Assembly (NCBI GenBank): GCA_026419785.1
Contig: JAODTK010001588.1
Location: 1-64,000 of the forward strand
Origin: Sclerodactyla briareus
Taxonomy: Eukaryota > Echinodermata > Holothuroidea > Dendrochirotida > Sclerodactylidae
Reading direction: 5' to 3'
DNA length: 64,000 bases
Positions 50,805-62,645 of the stretch are shown here, in pieces (positions within the stretch are counted from its first letter, which is position 1; each line of letters starts with the position of its first letter). The notes under the pieces are model-generated. The model saw only the letters and a program-made list of their open reading frames with translations, was not told the DNA's origin and did no database searches. Made by a program: the position numbers and the translations under genes.

Positions 50805-51426
50805 CCGGGTTGTCCAACCTACGGCCCTCGGGCCACAGTCTGGCCCGTCGCAGTGTTGCGTCCGGCCCGCTCTACAGTGTGCCCCGTCCCAGGATTTTTT
50901 CCGCCAAATTAGAAGCCTTTATATTTCGATGCGTAGGCTCAAACATTGCACCATTCTGCATCTAAAGGGCCATTAAAGCGCATTTTTCGCCCACGGGGAG
51001 AGTTCGGGCTACTTGTTTCGCTAAATCTCAGAAACCATCCTGGAAAAATTTCTGCATTCCAGCCTGCCTCGTATGTCCCAAGAGATAGGCATTATCAAGG
51101 AATAACAATGTCAAATAGCATCACAAACAAAACATCCCAGCAAGTATGAATGATATCAAAGGCCAGATTAAGGATTGATAGTCGATAAACTGAAAAAGAG
51201 TATCTATTAAGAAAGTTTCGTCAAAATATTCTGCTCAGCACCATCATTGTTGCCGAAACTTTATTCATCTGTTTAACCAGGAAGAAAAAATAAATCATTG
51301 TCTAGGCCGCATTGATCACATGTTGCTGGCCTTAGACTTCAAGCAAGAAATGAGGGTTTGTTCGGCCCCTCCCTTCATCATAATCATTTTCACTTGGCCT
51401 CCTCTGCGAAAGGTTGGACAACCCTG
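50805..51426. mobile_element. hAT-like non-autonomous DNA transposon
   Basis: Ends are 16-bp inverted repeats: CCGGGTTGTCCAACCT and AGGTTGGACAACCCTG (one mismatch), enclosing about 622 bp with the hAT-style subterminal 'CGGCCCTCGGGCC' and 'TTGTTCGGCCCCTCCC'. Flanks GTCCTAGG and TCTAGTAT could be an eroded 8-bp target duplication. No transposase ORF. Confidence 0.6.
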
Positions 51427-51429
51427 TCT

Positions 51430-53120
51430 AGTATGAATGGATGAACCGGGATCAATCATATTTTTCATTAGCATTGGGCTTCAACATGCAGGTCATTCTA
51501 GTGCCTAGGTGATGCTATTTCAGGTGTCCCTTCCATTCTTCCCTGCATTCATCAGAACAGAAAAGCTCAGAAAGGTGAATGTATTGTCATTTGATCTGTT
51601 CTTACTTTAAAGAAGTTCCTCTTTTCCCCCATTTTTACCCTGTGTCATCATCCTTGTTGTTTGATCTCTGAGGTTCATCGCTCCCATCACAGAGAACGTC
51701 CACGGCATCCTTGAATGATGGGCACATTAGCTACTATACACTTGTATGTTTTCCCTCGCCGGCAATATTGTTTCCAGCATTGCAAACACTGGCGCTTCTC
51801 CGTCAATTAGCGGCGAACACCAGATCAACATCGTCCACCTGCCGCTCTGTCCGGTTGCCTTATAAGTGCATCTTACGTGACTCAAGTACGGTCGCCAGTG
51901 GCGACTCTCATCCAGCTCGCACCAAAGAGCTTCTAAAATCCGTTTGCAATATTTTAGTATCTGCATGCTTTTTTTTGATTGTTCATGCCTGGGCATTCTG
52001 AGGCCTAAAGATAATATACACAAATGGGATTATTGTCTCGTTAACTTCAAAATTATCATGGCAGCAGGACTGGATACTAATGCAGGAACATTTTAAAGGG
52101 AGCTCTTTTTTCTGTGGAATTTCTATGGCCTGCAACTGTGTCTCTTGAATGAGAGAAAAAACCACATAATACAGGATCAGTTATCATAAACATTGCATGG
52201 ATTCATGTTTGGGACTGTTGTTGGCTTATAATGGAACAACTTATGATTTGTTGATATTGGGAGTATTTCCGGCTGTTTCATCCCAATTTGGTTTGATTTT
52301 TGCTTGAGTGAGTCCTGAGTATATATAGAACAGGTAAATGCAGAGGTATAAGTCAGGATTAGGTTTAGGATAAACAAACGAGGCCCTTATAGTCGTACTA
52401 CATATTATTACTACTCCTAACTGAGAATGGGCTGAACATTCAACGACAATGACGTTGCTTTTACTTCAGCAAGGCAATGTAATAACCTGAATTGGCGGTG
52501 TTTTTTATGCCAAATTTTTTCTCTCATCTCACTCTTTACTATAGTTCTCTTTTTATGTGATCACTTATGGAAATTGCTTGTCGGCAGGGGCAGTGATTTG
52601 TAATAATTTGAGGGACCCCTTGCTCACGCTTCGTGCCTTCTGCCAGGAGCACAGGGTGCCTTGGACCCGTACGGGTCCCCTGTGGGTCCAGGGGTAAATC
52701 TGCTAGGAGCTGAGCCATTTCATGCATTCAAAAATATTTTGGGCATTTACCCATTATTTAGGCACAATTTTTCCGATCTTCATCGAATAATTGCCAAAAA
52801 AACTTGTGTGAGAAAAGGGCCGGAATAATATTTTAACCAGTAGGCATACCAAGAACTCAAAGATAGGGGAATTCGTTAGCGAGGATCTATTTCAGATATT
52901 CAAGTGCCCCAGGGTACTGGACCATGCACCACACCCTCGCGCATTGAACATCTGGCATAACACGAACCCGTGAAGTTTTGTTGATTTGCATGTCCTGGTT
53001 TTTGGGCCAAACTGATTTTGTTTCATCTGGAGTGCAGGAGCGCAAGCCCCCAAATCGGAGGGAGGGGGGATGCGCTGAATTCCCCTAGATACGAACTGTT
53101 AATTTGATTGAACGCACGTA
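51430..53120. other. Unassigned, with one GC-rich island
   Basis: 51740-51950 is richer in GC and CpG than its surroundings and is open on both strands for about 96-98 codons. 'ATTGTTTCCAG' near 51778 resembles an acceptor and 'CAC/GTAAG' on the minus strand a donor, but no frame gives a known domain. Confidence 0.3.
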
Positions 53121-53126
53121 TCTGAT

Positions 53127-53400
53127 CAGTGGCGTAGCCAGAGAAAATTTTTTTATTAGGGGGCAATGGGGGGTGCCGATGTCTGGGATTGTGTGGGGCC
53201 AAGGCATATAGATTCATACATGCGAGTGCGCACCCAGGGGTTGGCGTGGAGCACACCAGAAAATTTTTGGTCGAGAGCTCCCAGATGGCCGGAAACGGCA
53301 TTGTTCTTTGGATTTGTTGATATAAGCATAACCAAAAAATTGTGAAATGATTGTTTCATGGTTTTTGGAGGAACACCTGGTGTCATTAAGATTAGCACCT
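53127..53400. repeat. Possible transposon end (CAGTGGCGTAGC motif)
   Basis: 'CAGTGGCGTAGCCAGAG' is a start shared by several animal DNA transposon families. It is followed by 'GGGGGCAATGGGGGGTGCC'. The other end is not identified. Confidence 0.3.
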
Positions 53401-53539
53401 GGATTTAACACACTCAACGTTAGTACCGACATCTGCAAGTAGTGATCCCAATAGTCTTCACAAAGATGTTCCACTGCGAGTATGGAATTTTTTGACTCTT
53501 TCATAATCGCAATCGTGATGAGTGAAATGAACAATTGTT

Positions 53540-53840
53540 TTGGATGAAATTGAAGGTCATCTGAGATACGAGAGGTCTACCACGTGCACACAACGGCACA
53601 GCACCAATTGCCCAGATCAAGGCTAAATTGACGTGTCAAGCTTTCTGGGGGTAGGGGCGAGGGAGGGGTACAAGAACTATATTGCTCTTGGTGTGCGTAA
53701 ATATGGGTCATTCTGAGAAAGATTGTGAGAATGTATTTCTCGCCAACATCGGATTAGCCCAGAAGATGCCCGAAAAGCATGATCAAGCTGAAACTGTTCA
53801 TACTAAGTGGAAGGATCCTGTGATGTAGAATGAGGGCAAT
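53540..53840 (+). repeat. AGGTCA-family relic
   Basis: 'GAAGGTCATCTGAGATACGA', 'GAGGTCTACC' and 'AAGAACTATATTGCTCTTGG' follow the order of the family at 2800-3790 but are strongly diverged. Confidence 0.4.
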
Positions 53841-54619
53841 TCTTAGAGAAAATTATGAACAAAGGGATATTTTGTCAATTTTGCGTGTATGTATAAATAC
53901 GTTAACACGATCCCACCAACATGCCATGTATGTTTGTCTCTCAATCCCCATGGTAAGTAAATTGAGTGTGGCGCCTTATAGCACAATACTTGACCAGGCA
54001 TAGATTTCTCCAAGAGGGGGGTGGGGGATTTCGTGATGTGAATCGAGTACAGACAGACAATCCCTATGTGCGGAGCATGAACCGGAAACCGTTATATGAG
54101 AACCCTGGCCAAATAAACGTAAATCATTATCGTCTCACACAGTCGCTTCCACGGACGGGATCCTCGTGGGACATTTAACCCCGCGTGACGACATAACAAT
54201 GTAGCTACAAAACCGGGGCGTCAATCCGTATTAAAAAGTGGGGGGGGGGGAGCACATCGAAGCAAATGACAATCTGAGCGAAGCGCCTCTCGGTTGGCGG
54301 CGAAGGTACCGCGAAAATTACAGATTCTCAGACCTTCCAGACTGCAAATAATGGCAATGTCAGGTCATAGACCCATATACATGGTGTGATATGAGGGCAA
54401 TAAGACACCCAAGAAGTGCCATTGTGATTACTAAGATGATTTACCGAATATCACACATGGAATTTTTTTATTACCTTTTCTACTCTGGCTTGGTGTGCGT
54501 GGGATCCAGGGGGCTAGCCGAGGCAGTTCATGGTGGAATTGAAGGGAAAGCCATTAGGCCGTACGGGACCATTCCAATTTTGGGAGCAGGAGAACTTTTT
54601 TACCCGAATTTTACAAGTC

Positions 54620-55230
54620 AGTCATAGTGAACTGCCCGCGCGCGAATCATGAACAATTTTTGCATGTTTTTTTTTCGGGCATTTTATTCGGAAAGTCTGC
54701 CAAAAAAATTCACGCATTTTTCTTCATTTGCTTTTTTTTTTCCTTCCCAGATTTTTCCACGAATTTTTTCATCTCAGAAAAATGGGGTGGGGGGCATGCA
54801 GTCTTTCCCCAAGCTCCTGAAACTAGTCGAGTGAACAAAAGATTCGGAAGCGTTACATCGCATATTAAGCCTACACCGTCTGATAAAAACGACATTGCGC
54901 GCAAAACAATTATGCACTTTTGGCTATCCGATTTAAAATTTGAGACTTCGGATGAAACATGGGTAATCCTTCGAATACGGCCCTAGTCGGGTCCAGTTCT
55001 TTACCTGGGGTCCGCTTCTGGAATTAGTGGACTTAAGCAATTTCCAGCCCACTGTTTTGTTTGGTTATACAAAAATTGAATCAGTTTAGAGTTGTACAAA
55101 ATCGGGCAATGTGCCTATTTTTTTGATACGGTCCGGAAAAGTGGGGGGGTGGGGACAAACGTATGATAATCCATCCCCCACTTTTGAGTTCTGAAAGTGG
55201 GGGGACAGTCCCATCCCGTCCCCCACCGAT
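54620..55230. repeat. Repeat fragments
   Basis: 54640-54800 resembles 26290-26470 ('TTTTTGCATG', 'TCGGGCATTTTATTCGG', 'CACGAATTTTTTCATCTC'). 55135-55230 has facing 'GTGGGGGG' and 'CCATCCCCCAC' blocks, an imperfect inverted repeat. Confidence 0.4.
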
Positions 55231-56560
55231 TGACGCCATGGCTACAAAGTTGGGGCCGCCCGGAAAGTTTCTTCATCAATCAACGAGATGTTTGATTTCA
55301 AAAGCGCGTTGTCGGCTCTAACGTGGGTAAAATCACCACAATGTCCGTCGCAAATCAATACTGCCCTGGACAGCGCACTCGGCCCGTACTAATGTGAGTT
55401 TGCCGTGCCTAGATACGCGTAGCTCAAAAGAGCTGGACTATTATGGTATACTATCTTTCACCTCTTCTTCACTCACTCACATCCCTTTTCACTAACCCTT
55501 CACTTACTCAGGGACATACCTAAAAGCGCCTAGCTTGCATCCACTCCGCCACTCCGATCGCGTTGCCCTCCGGCAAGCGACCAGGCCTGGTTCCTGGCTC
55601 GCATCTCCCCCAACCCCCAGAGGTACCCATGATGCTGCGCCAACCATGAGCCACTAGGGCATCCTGCAGTCAGCACCAACCCACCGAATCCTGTTCACAC
55701 AGGACACATACGCAGCTTACCCCATATCGGACTTTCCATGTGGCAGTACACAAATACAATTTGGCCACCCCATCCTCCCCCTTATTTTTGCTACTTTCTA
55801 CCGGCTGGAACCCGCCTTGTGGCTGCTTGCAAAAGCTACCGGTTGTTTACTTATTGATCGTAATGGTGACTGGTTTTGTTTTGGGATGCAACTGAGAAAC
55901 TTGGCAGAAGAGTTGAACTGGGATGCCCCTGCAGAGGATTAGTGACGAAATTGGGATCAAACCACGGCAAAACATAAAAGGTACTACTTTCAGTGAGCTA
56001 ACTCTCAGTTTCCCAATGCGCATGCCTAATAATATAATTGCCTAATATAAAATTGCCTTTGTAGGCGATGCGCGATCACTGGAATTGTTGAACTCGCTCA
56101 ATACCTTGCTGTCAAAATTAAGAACAGGTTTAAGACAGGTTGGCTGCTCGCAGTGGCTATGGTCTTGCAGCTATTGTATCACACCATGCGACCACATATA
56201 TTGAGGTCATCGTTCTTCCAAGGGTTAGTCCTGCTAGTCCATACCTTGACAGGTACACTAATAAATTGCTGCATTTTGCGTCATTCATGCAGACTTTGAT
56301 AGTTGCCCAAATGTTCAAGAAACTCAATTAATATCATTTAAACAAATCGCAAAGCCACCCCTCCATCACATTCACTACTAGGATTAACTTAAATGAGGCA
56401 CTGTTCCTTGACACAAAATCTTTTTCTAACTTAATGTTTTGTCTAATTATGAATGTTCTGCCCTGTCACACTGCCTGGAGCCACTATGAGGCTTTTTCAC
56501 TCTGTATACCGTATTCATCTCGGAAACATGCATGTTCATTAGGACGGTCGTCCCGTGGAA
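55231..56560. other. Unassigned
   Basis: A C-rich, more GC-balanced stretch (55430-55700) with no intact frame. No gene recognised. Confidence 0.35.
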
Positions 56561-56569
56561 CTGGTACAC

Positions 56570-56795
56570 GTACATATACCACAAAAAGCTAGCTTGGAGT
56601 GCTGAATTTACATTTCAATCATCTAATGACAACCGTGTGTGACGGAATCAGTCTATTTCGTACCAAAAGTATTTTGTCAGTGTACAATTAGTGTTCGACC
56701 AGCTTTTAAAGTGTGCCTCTATCAGGGTTTCAAGAATAATAAATCTTGCAAAATTCCATGTGTGCTTCCATTAGGGCATGAGCTTCTATTAGAAT
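56570..56795 (+). repeat. Uninterrupted copy of the 33.5/34.2-kb repeat
   Basis: Carries 'TAGCTTGGAGTGCTGAATTT', then 'CAAAAGTATTTTGTCAGTGT', then 'CATTAGGGCATGAGCTTCTA' without the ~630-bp interval found at 33565-34190. Confidence 0.55.
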
Positions 56796-57746
56796 AATAC
56801 CGGTAACCATTAAACCTGCATTGACAATAATAAAATATTCATGTTAGCTTTCAAAAGCTAGCATTCATAAACTATTAATGCTACCTCCCGGAACCTAGTC
56901 AGCTAGCATTCTGTGGGGCTAGTGGCTTAATTGATTGCTTTCTAAAGAAAAAAAACTGTCATAACAGAGAGTTGCAGACAATTCAATTCATCCTTTGCTT
57001 CTTTGCTCCACTGAGTTGAATGTAGATACATCATCATCTTGCAATATGTGGCAGAAAATGGATGGTTGAGAGTTTTTATGGCAACACAACAGAAGATGTC
57101 TCATGGTATATATCAAAATAATTATTTCTGTATTGACTCATCATAGTGACAACATACTACAATCTATATAGAATTGTACTTGTTGTGACATCGAGAAAAA
57201 TGTCTCCAGCGCTTTCGCCTATCAGACAGTAATGCTTCTATAGGCTGCTACCCAGTGCAAATCACAATTTCATCTGACTGATTGCATATTATATTTTTTA
57301 ACTACAATTTCAACTGTTTCTTCTTTTCTAATCTACTGTATATCTGTAGCTAGTGCCTTGAATGGAAAGTTAATCAAGAAGCCCTTATCCACCAAACCAC
57401 TCTCCTGATTTTTTTTTCTCTTCAGAATGTGTCTGATGCAGCCCAGAGGAATTAGACAGCTAGACAAACGAGGAAATGAAGCCCCTCAAGAAGATGGACT
57501 GCTGATGGGAAAGAAGGCTAATTTTTCTCTCTCTGCCTTCACAGTTGGTTTTTTCCTAATTGGGGGGAGAATGAGCAATTAGTTCCGGAAAAGGAAACCC
57601 TCCAGATTTGGGCTATCAAGGCCACCAGATTGATAGCATCATTTTTTATCTGAAACTATTGTTCTGGTGTACTGGAAGTCACTACAGTGGAATAGCTGCT
57701 TTTCTTGGAATGTTTCACTGCTTCTGATTCACTTCTTTGGTGGTAG

Positions 57747-58411
57747 GTCTCTATGAATGTTGACATGAGCTCGCATCCAGCTAACTCGGAGGCCGCCAAA
57801 AATGGGAGGCCAACCAAGGCAAAGATGGTCACCTTCTACCGGAGCGGGGATGTCAACTTCTCCGGCCACCGGATGGCGATATCACAGAGGAACTATCGTA
57901 ACTTCGAGACCCTCCTCGATGAGTTGACTAAGAAGGTGGCTCTTCCAAAGGTGCAAGACGAGTCCACACACCTGGGGGTGTCCATTCAGTGTCAAGCATA
58001 GATGCACTGGAGGATGGGAGGTCATACGTTGTGACCTCCTCAAAGAAACTGCAACCTTTGAACCTGGACGAGGTCCATCGACAGCGACTTGGATTCCATG
58101 CGCGGAATCTGCAGCCAATGGTGCTGCAACAAAACTGGTGCCGAACGGAAGTGAAGAGGGGGCCGCAGCACAGACCCTCCTCGCCAGTCCTGAAGCACAA
58201 ACCCCGCCCAACAGAGACATAGGCTTGCGGGGAGAACTGCCCATTCACTCACCCACTAAGATTAACAGTGGTGAGGAACGGTGACCCCCGGAACAAACAC
58301 ATGGTACTCCTTAACCGGCGGACCGCCCAGAACTTTGAAGATATCCTGCAAGCCATTAGTGAAATCTTCAATCTACCTGTCAGGAAATTGTGCACTTCTG
58401 ATGGGACAAAG
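57747..58411 (+). CDS. RP1-like: RP1-like doublecortin exon (start, DC1, half DC2)
   Basis: First coding exon of a doublecortin-family gene. The acceptor is TTTGGTGGTAG (ends 57746), the start is ATG at 57753, and the donor AAAG/GTAATT follows 58411. Corrected length is 220 codons. DC1 spans about residues 24-110 ('KMVTFYRSGDVNFSGHRMAI', 'RNFETLLDELTKKVALP', 'DALEDGRSYVVTSSKKLQPL'), then an Ala/Ser/Pro linker, then the first ~49 residues of DC2 ('VVRNGDPRNKHMVLLNRRTA', 'LPVRKLCTSDGTK'). The DC1 ending resembles RP1/RP1L1 more than DCX or DCDC2. DC domains bind microtubules; vertebrate RP1 acts at the photoreceptor axoneme. Start codon, DC1 and split DC2 in one exon also fit the RP1 gene plan as I recall it. 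Three one-base frame breaks (near 57948, 58103 and 58263: two losses, one gain) sit in otherwise conserved sequence, most simply consensus errors; a pseudogene is the alternative. Confidence 0.85.
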
Positions 58412-58739
58412 GTAATTGCTGCAATTTTTTCATATTGATCATTTTTGGTCAAGCTTGTGAGGACGCATCCCCTCTGGGACTCAAAAGGACATCTCCACTG
58501 AATCTGACAACTGAACTGCTGAGCGAGACCAGCCTTAGCAAATGATTCCAATCACAAACCTGACATCGCCTGGCGGGTAAACCGCCAACGTGTATCCCCA
58601 CTTTCGATCAGAGGGTGACATTGTCCGCCTGCCAATGCACACAACATGCTCCGAAATATGCAAATCTGAAGTAAAATCAATTCTGTCAGAAATTTGAAAA
58701 GGCCGTTGGGTTTTTTTTTGGGGTTCTATGGGGCGCTTC

Positions 58740-59140
58740 AAAATGCACATATCAGCGAAAATCAGTTTTGCAAAAAATCCAAAATGGCCGCCATCAGAGT
58801 GGTCGGGCAACGCCCCTTTTTTTTACCTATTCAAGATTTTCAGCAGACGATCATGTGTGCAAAGTTTCATATAGATCCGACGAGGGGGGACTAGGGAGTT
58901 ATTGTACAAACACTATCAATTCAGTTCTGTTGAATATCCAAGATGGCCACCGCCAGAGTGGTGCAGCGACGCCCACATCGAATTCACTGAGATTTTGTGA
59001 GGGCAACTGGTGCAAATTTTGTGTCGATCGGACATTGCATTATAGAGTTATTGCGTTAAACACGAAAATCTTTCAACAGCGGCGGCGGCGGCGGAGACGA
59101 CGCTGTCAAAACCATAACATCCCCGAAGTGGGTATATAAT
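58740..59140 (+). repeat. Dispersed repeat with terminal hairpin, copy 4
   Basis: The best-preserved inner part of the family at 435-790: 'CAAAATGGCCGCCATCAGAG', 'CAAGATGGCCACCGCCAGAG', 'GCAGCGACGCCCACATCGAA', a (GGC)n/GGAGACGA block and the reduced hairpin CATCCCCGAAGTGGGTAT. Confidence 0.65.
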
Positions 59141-60094
59141 TAAAGGCCAATGATCATGGAATGGATTTGCTTTGAACTAGCACGGTGAAAGGGACAATAT
59201 CAGAACCCCACACCCCAAATTTGGAGGTTCTATCATATTCCATTCAATGAATGGCTAGGACAACACAGGGATGAACCGAAGCAAAGGCGACCACATAGAC
59301 GCCTCATAGTAATCTGCATATTAATCGGGAAAACAAACAAAAAACTATTCACTGAGCGATTGTAGGCTTTTTTCTTATTCGGACCTTGTACAGTTTCTTC
59401 TGTTGGTACAAGATTTTCAAAAGTACATGTTTTACTTTGACTTTGTATAATAGGAGATCCTGCGGTTCCCCCTGTAATGACACAGGCCAAATTTTGCGAT
59501 AGCTTACTGTGCCTTTAGTGGTAGTAAGTACTAATAGTCTAGTCATTTCTACCTGACCATTGGCTTTTGAGAGATAGTTCCTATGCCATGTATCACTCTC
59601 TTCTGACAATGGCTTTCGTGACAAACCCTGAACCGCTAGATTACTCACCACAGTGTTTGAATATCAAAATGACAGTCTGTGTGAAAAACTAATTATCAAA
59701 TTTGGCTTCACATAGAGGAAACATGTTGTAGATTAGGTTTCGGTTAGTCACTGAGAATTCCTGGCCGAGTCATGTGTGGAATGTCCTATAAACATCTGAC
59801 TTCCACTCGCCATTAAATGTTGTGATCCATTCAATTGTTAGTGCATTGGGGTGAAAAGTCCGAGTCAGCATTGAACTGCTGACTCCCATTAAACATGTCA
59901 AGTAGGCCAGTAATAGGGAGCAGCCGAATATCTGCTGTTTTTTTCCATCAGCTCCAAGGGATTGATAATTTTCATGACAATTGATAATTAATTATTATTT
60001 AATATTTCCCAGATTCAGCCAGTTTTTACAAAGCCATTGTAAATTACTTGATGACCAATGACTGTTAAAGGTGAATTTTTCTATGCACTATATT

Positions 60095-60354
60095 CTAATA
60101 GAACAGTGGCACTGTTGCATCCTTTTGGTGTGCTTCCCAGGATGAGCATAAAATCCCCATTGTTTTAGGTTTATGCAACAAGGAACCTAGATTCTTCACC
60201 AAACTATGACCAGGTGCTGAATCCATGAATCCTTCCACGCTATTGAGACGATCCTGGCTGGTCTCTGTGGGGTCGATCTTGTAGCAGATGGCCTTGTACC
60301 CTGTAAAATCTAGGGCGGGTGTCCAAGTGACCGCAATTTTGGCTCTCAGTAACC
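60095..60354 (-). CDS. Possible exon with fibronectin-III-like pattern, antisense
   Basis: The minus strand shows 'CTATTCTCACTACTGATCACAG' as a convincing acceptor. An open frame follows with 'AKIAVTWTPALDFTGYKAIC' and 'GHSLVKNLGSL', resembling the FN3 plan (I-x-V-x-W-x-P, then G-Y-x-x-x-Y, then a 'L-x-x-L' strand). The frame runs to a TAG at 60095 and no clear donor is found, so the 3' limit is uncertain. It lies in an intron of the RP1-like gene on the opposite strand. FN3 assignment is tentative; it could be a relic exon. Confidence 0.3.
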
Positions 60355-60397
60355 CTGTGATCAGTAGTGAGAATAGGGGGCAGCTCTGGAAAAGAGT

Positions 60398-60792
60398 AAG
60401 GCTGGGATTCCATAGATGCGTATGCGTGTCCGGGCTTAATGTGAAAATCACATATTTACGAAAATGAACGTTTGTTCAGAAGAGAAAACACATTGAGTGT
60501 ATGCGAAAAGACCATAAAGGCAGCAGCCCATGCATATTGTCGTTGCTTGGCTTTATAAGAAGATATACCATAGAATTCATTCGCGGTGATATGCATCCGC
60601 ATACGCATTGGTACATGTGCTTATTTCGCCTATTCAGTGTTGGTTTGCCTTCATTTGTGAATTTTTGGCTTCTGTGGAACCAATATCTATCTTTGCAAAC
60701 TAAATAGAACATATTCAAACACTATCCCCTGCTCAGTTCACGTGAATTGGCGATTTGTCACACACACCGACGCATCTATGGAATCCTAGCTT
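60398..60792. mobile_element. Short inverted-repeat transposon, copy 3
   Basis: Left end 'AAGGCTGGGATTCCATAGAT' and right end 'ATCTATGGAATCCTAGCTT' are inverted repeats about 395 bp apart. Interior matches 16731-17122, including 'TGCATCCGCATACGCATTGG' and 'CCAATATCTATCTTTGCAAA'. The best-preserved copy in the window; no transposase. Confidence 0.75.
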
Positions 60793-61688
60793 GCCTCAAG
60801 GTCAATAAAATTGGTTGAGACTTTCAATGATTTTCTATCAATTGCATATGTCTCCTAGGTTTGATATGCATATTCCCCGTAATGAAGACATCAGTGGCTG
60901 TGCTCATTGTTTTGGGTCCAGGTCATGGCAGAGGTCAACAGAGATCAAGGCTCCCAAGGAATCAATGGGCAACTACTTGATCACTTGAAAACACTGTACA
61001 CTGTCAGTTAAACTGATCGCCAAAATTGTGGCGATCTGTCTGCACCACAGTAGTTGTGAAATGTTTGTATGAGAGTAGCGACATGACTGCGCAGTCGTAA
61101 TAAAGCATATTCTGTCAACGATGACATTGAAGTTTTGCAGGGGTAATTTATAGAATTGCTTCTGGTGCAATGTTGATTAAACATTGACATGTGCGCAGCC
61201 AAACATAGGTTAATATATGCAGCTCATGCCTAGTGGGTATTATTCCCTTGGTTACATGGAACACAAGGTTCATGGTTCATTTTCATTTGCCTATATCATG
61301 TGAAAACTGGCATGCTAATCAAGATAATCAACCGTAGGGTAATAACTGACATGTTTATGCAGTGTTTTATGTTATTTATTTTTTGTCCAGTGATTACTAG
61401 TTTTAGCCTATGTTGTGTGACTTGTACTGCCGCCTATTATCAAGTGGAGTTTGACTGGACCTCACAATACAAAGGCCTTGGTCCATAACAAGATCACGTG
61501 TATCAGTCATATCAAAGTTCTGAAAATAGTACCTACTTGTTACCTTCTATAGCAGAGTTTAGGGAAAGCAATCAAATTAGCTGACAGCCAACTGGAAACA
61601 AGGTTTTGCATGGGCACTTTTGGTATTTGGTAACTAGGTATTGAATTTTATATTTTTTGGTGAAATCTTTCATTCATTTTTATCGCAG

Positions 61689-61864
61689 CTTGAGAGTCTT
61701 CAGGCGATCTTCAGTGGCCCCAACCTCATCGTAGCTCTGCCAGCCACAGAGAGTTCCGGGCATTCGACTACCTGGACAACTCACACGGCAATCCGACCCA
61801 CCCCAAGCCTGGTCACACGTTAGCCACAAGGACGAGACTGACCAACCTGCCAAGATCAGGTCAA
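61689..61864 (+). CDS. RP1-like: RP1-like exon completing DC2
   Basis: Acceptor TTTTTATCGCAG (ends 61688), donor TCAA/GTAAGT after 61864. 176 nt, or 59 codons with one missing base restored in length only; both borders are phase 0. It continues DC2 directly from the previous exon: 'LESLQAIFSGPNLIVAL', then in the next frame 'FRAFDYLDNSHGNPTHPKPG' and 'TRTRLTNLPRSGQ'. This matches the L-x-x-L-x-x-G-x-x-x-V-A ending of doublecortin domains. The frame break is near 61738. The intron before it splits DC2 right after 'SDGTK', consistent with RP1-type genes. Confidence 0.8.
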
Positions 61865-62223
61865 GTAAGTCTTCTTGTTTCATCTGTGTTACTGATGCAG
61901 CATGGGAAGCAAGAATCTAGTTTGACTGCTGTTGCTAGCTACCGGCTTTCTTGAGCATGCTGGTGTCTGTCTGCATGTGCATCACCCTGTACCTACGCTG
62001 CCTCGGATGACAATGCAAAAGTTTGACAGCATTCACATTTTTTGCTCCATTCCTAGTGAAGAGTTTGTCGATGAACAGTCAGACCATAACGGTGTAATAG
62101 TGACATCGAGGATTGATGTTAGCAGTTCGGCAATCCGAACATGGTTGAGAGCAACCTCTTGGAAAACTGTTCTTTACAATGTGGTAGAGTAGAACTGTTC
62201 AGTGGAACAAACTGCAGTACTGT

Positions 62224-62645
62224 GTTGTCGATTGTTAGCGCCAGCTATAGTCATAGCCTACTCACGATGTATACTCTTTCGCTGCATGTATCTATATGTT
62301 ATCTCGTAAATTAATATGTGACCATAGAACATGCAAGTGTGTGAGAATGATGCAATTTCCCTCCTGATTTGGACATTGGACAGTCGAGAATACGTGGGGG
62401 AAGTTTAGGCTACTTTTCAGCGGAGCGTTGTGCATATTTTTCTAGTCGCTTGTACGATTGTGAAATCAAGTTCTGTCCTTAGAAAAATAGAGGACTCGGA
62501 CCAAGTCCTCAAGTCCTTTCCGTCAGGTCTGAGTCATTGAACTCAAGTCCGAGTCCTGGAAAATAGGGACTCGAGTCCAAATTCGAATCCGAGTCACGAC
62601 TCAAGTCCACCAGCACTGGTTGTTAGTGCCAGCTACAGAAGTCAT
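62224..62645. repeat. GACTC-rich repeat between flanking direct repeats
   Basis: 62480-62619 is packed with GACTC/GAGTC words ('GGACTCGAGTCC', 'CCGAGTCACGACTCAAGTCC'), a pattern seen in animal MITEs. It and the DNA before it lie between 'GTTAGCGCCAGCTATAG' (62235) and 'GTTAGTGCCAGCTACAG' (62622). Confidence 0.5.

Larger units (their letters stand above)
58412..61688 (+). other. Intron 1 of the RP1-like gene
   Basis: 3.3-kb intron between the two halves of DC2. It opens GTAATT and ends TTTTTATCGCAG. It holds a hairpin-repeat copy (58740-59140), an antisense candidate exon (60095-60354), a MITE copy (60398-60792) and an AGGTCA-family relic (60860-60960). No further plus-strand exon seen. Confidence 0.7.

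Noticed and set aside
51711..52023. Open frames on both strands, including a vague retroelement-integrase resemblance on the minus strand
   Set aside because: No catalytic motif is visible and the resemblance covers too few residues.
57882..58252. Minus-strand ORFs of 70-120 codons
   Set aside because: Shadows of the doublecortin exon on the plus strand.
61932..62192. 86-codon plus ORF in the RP1-like intron
   Set aside because: Does not continue the doublecortin or PLAT sequence and lacks splice sites at its edges.
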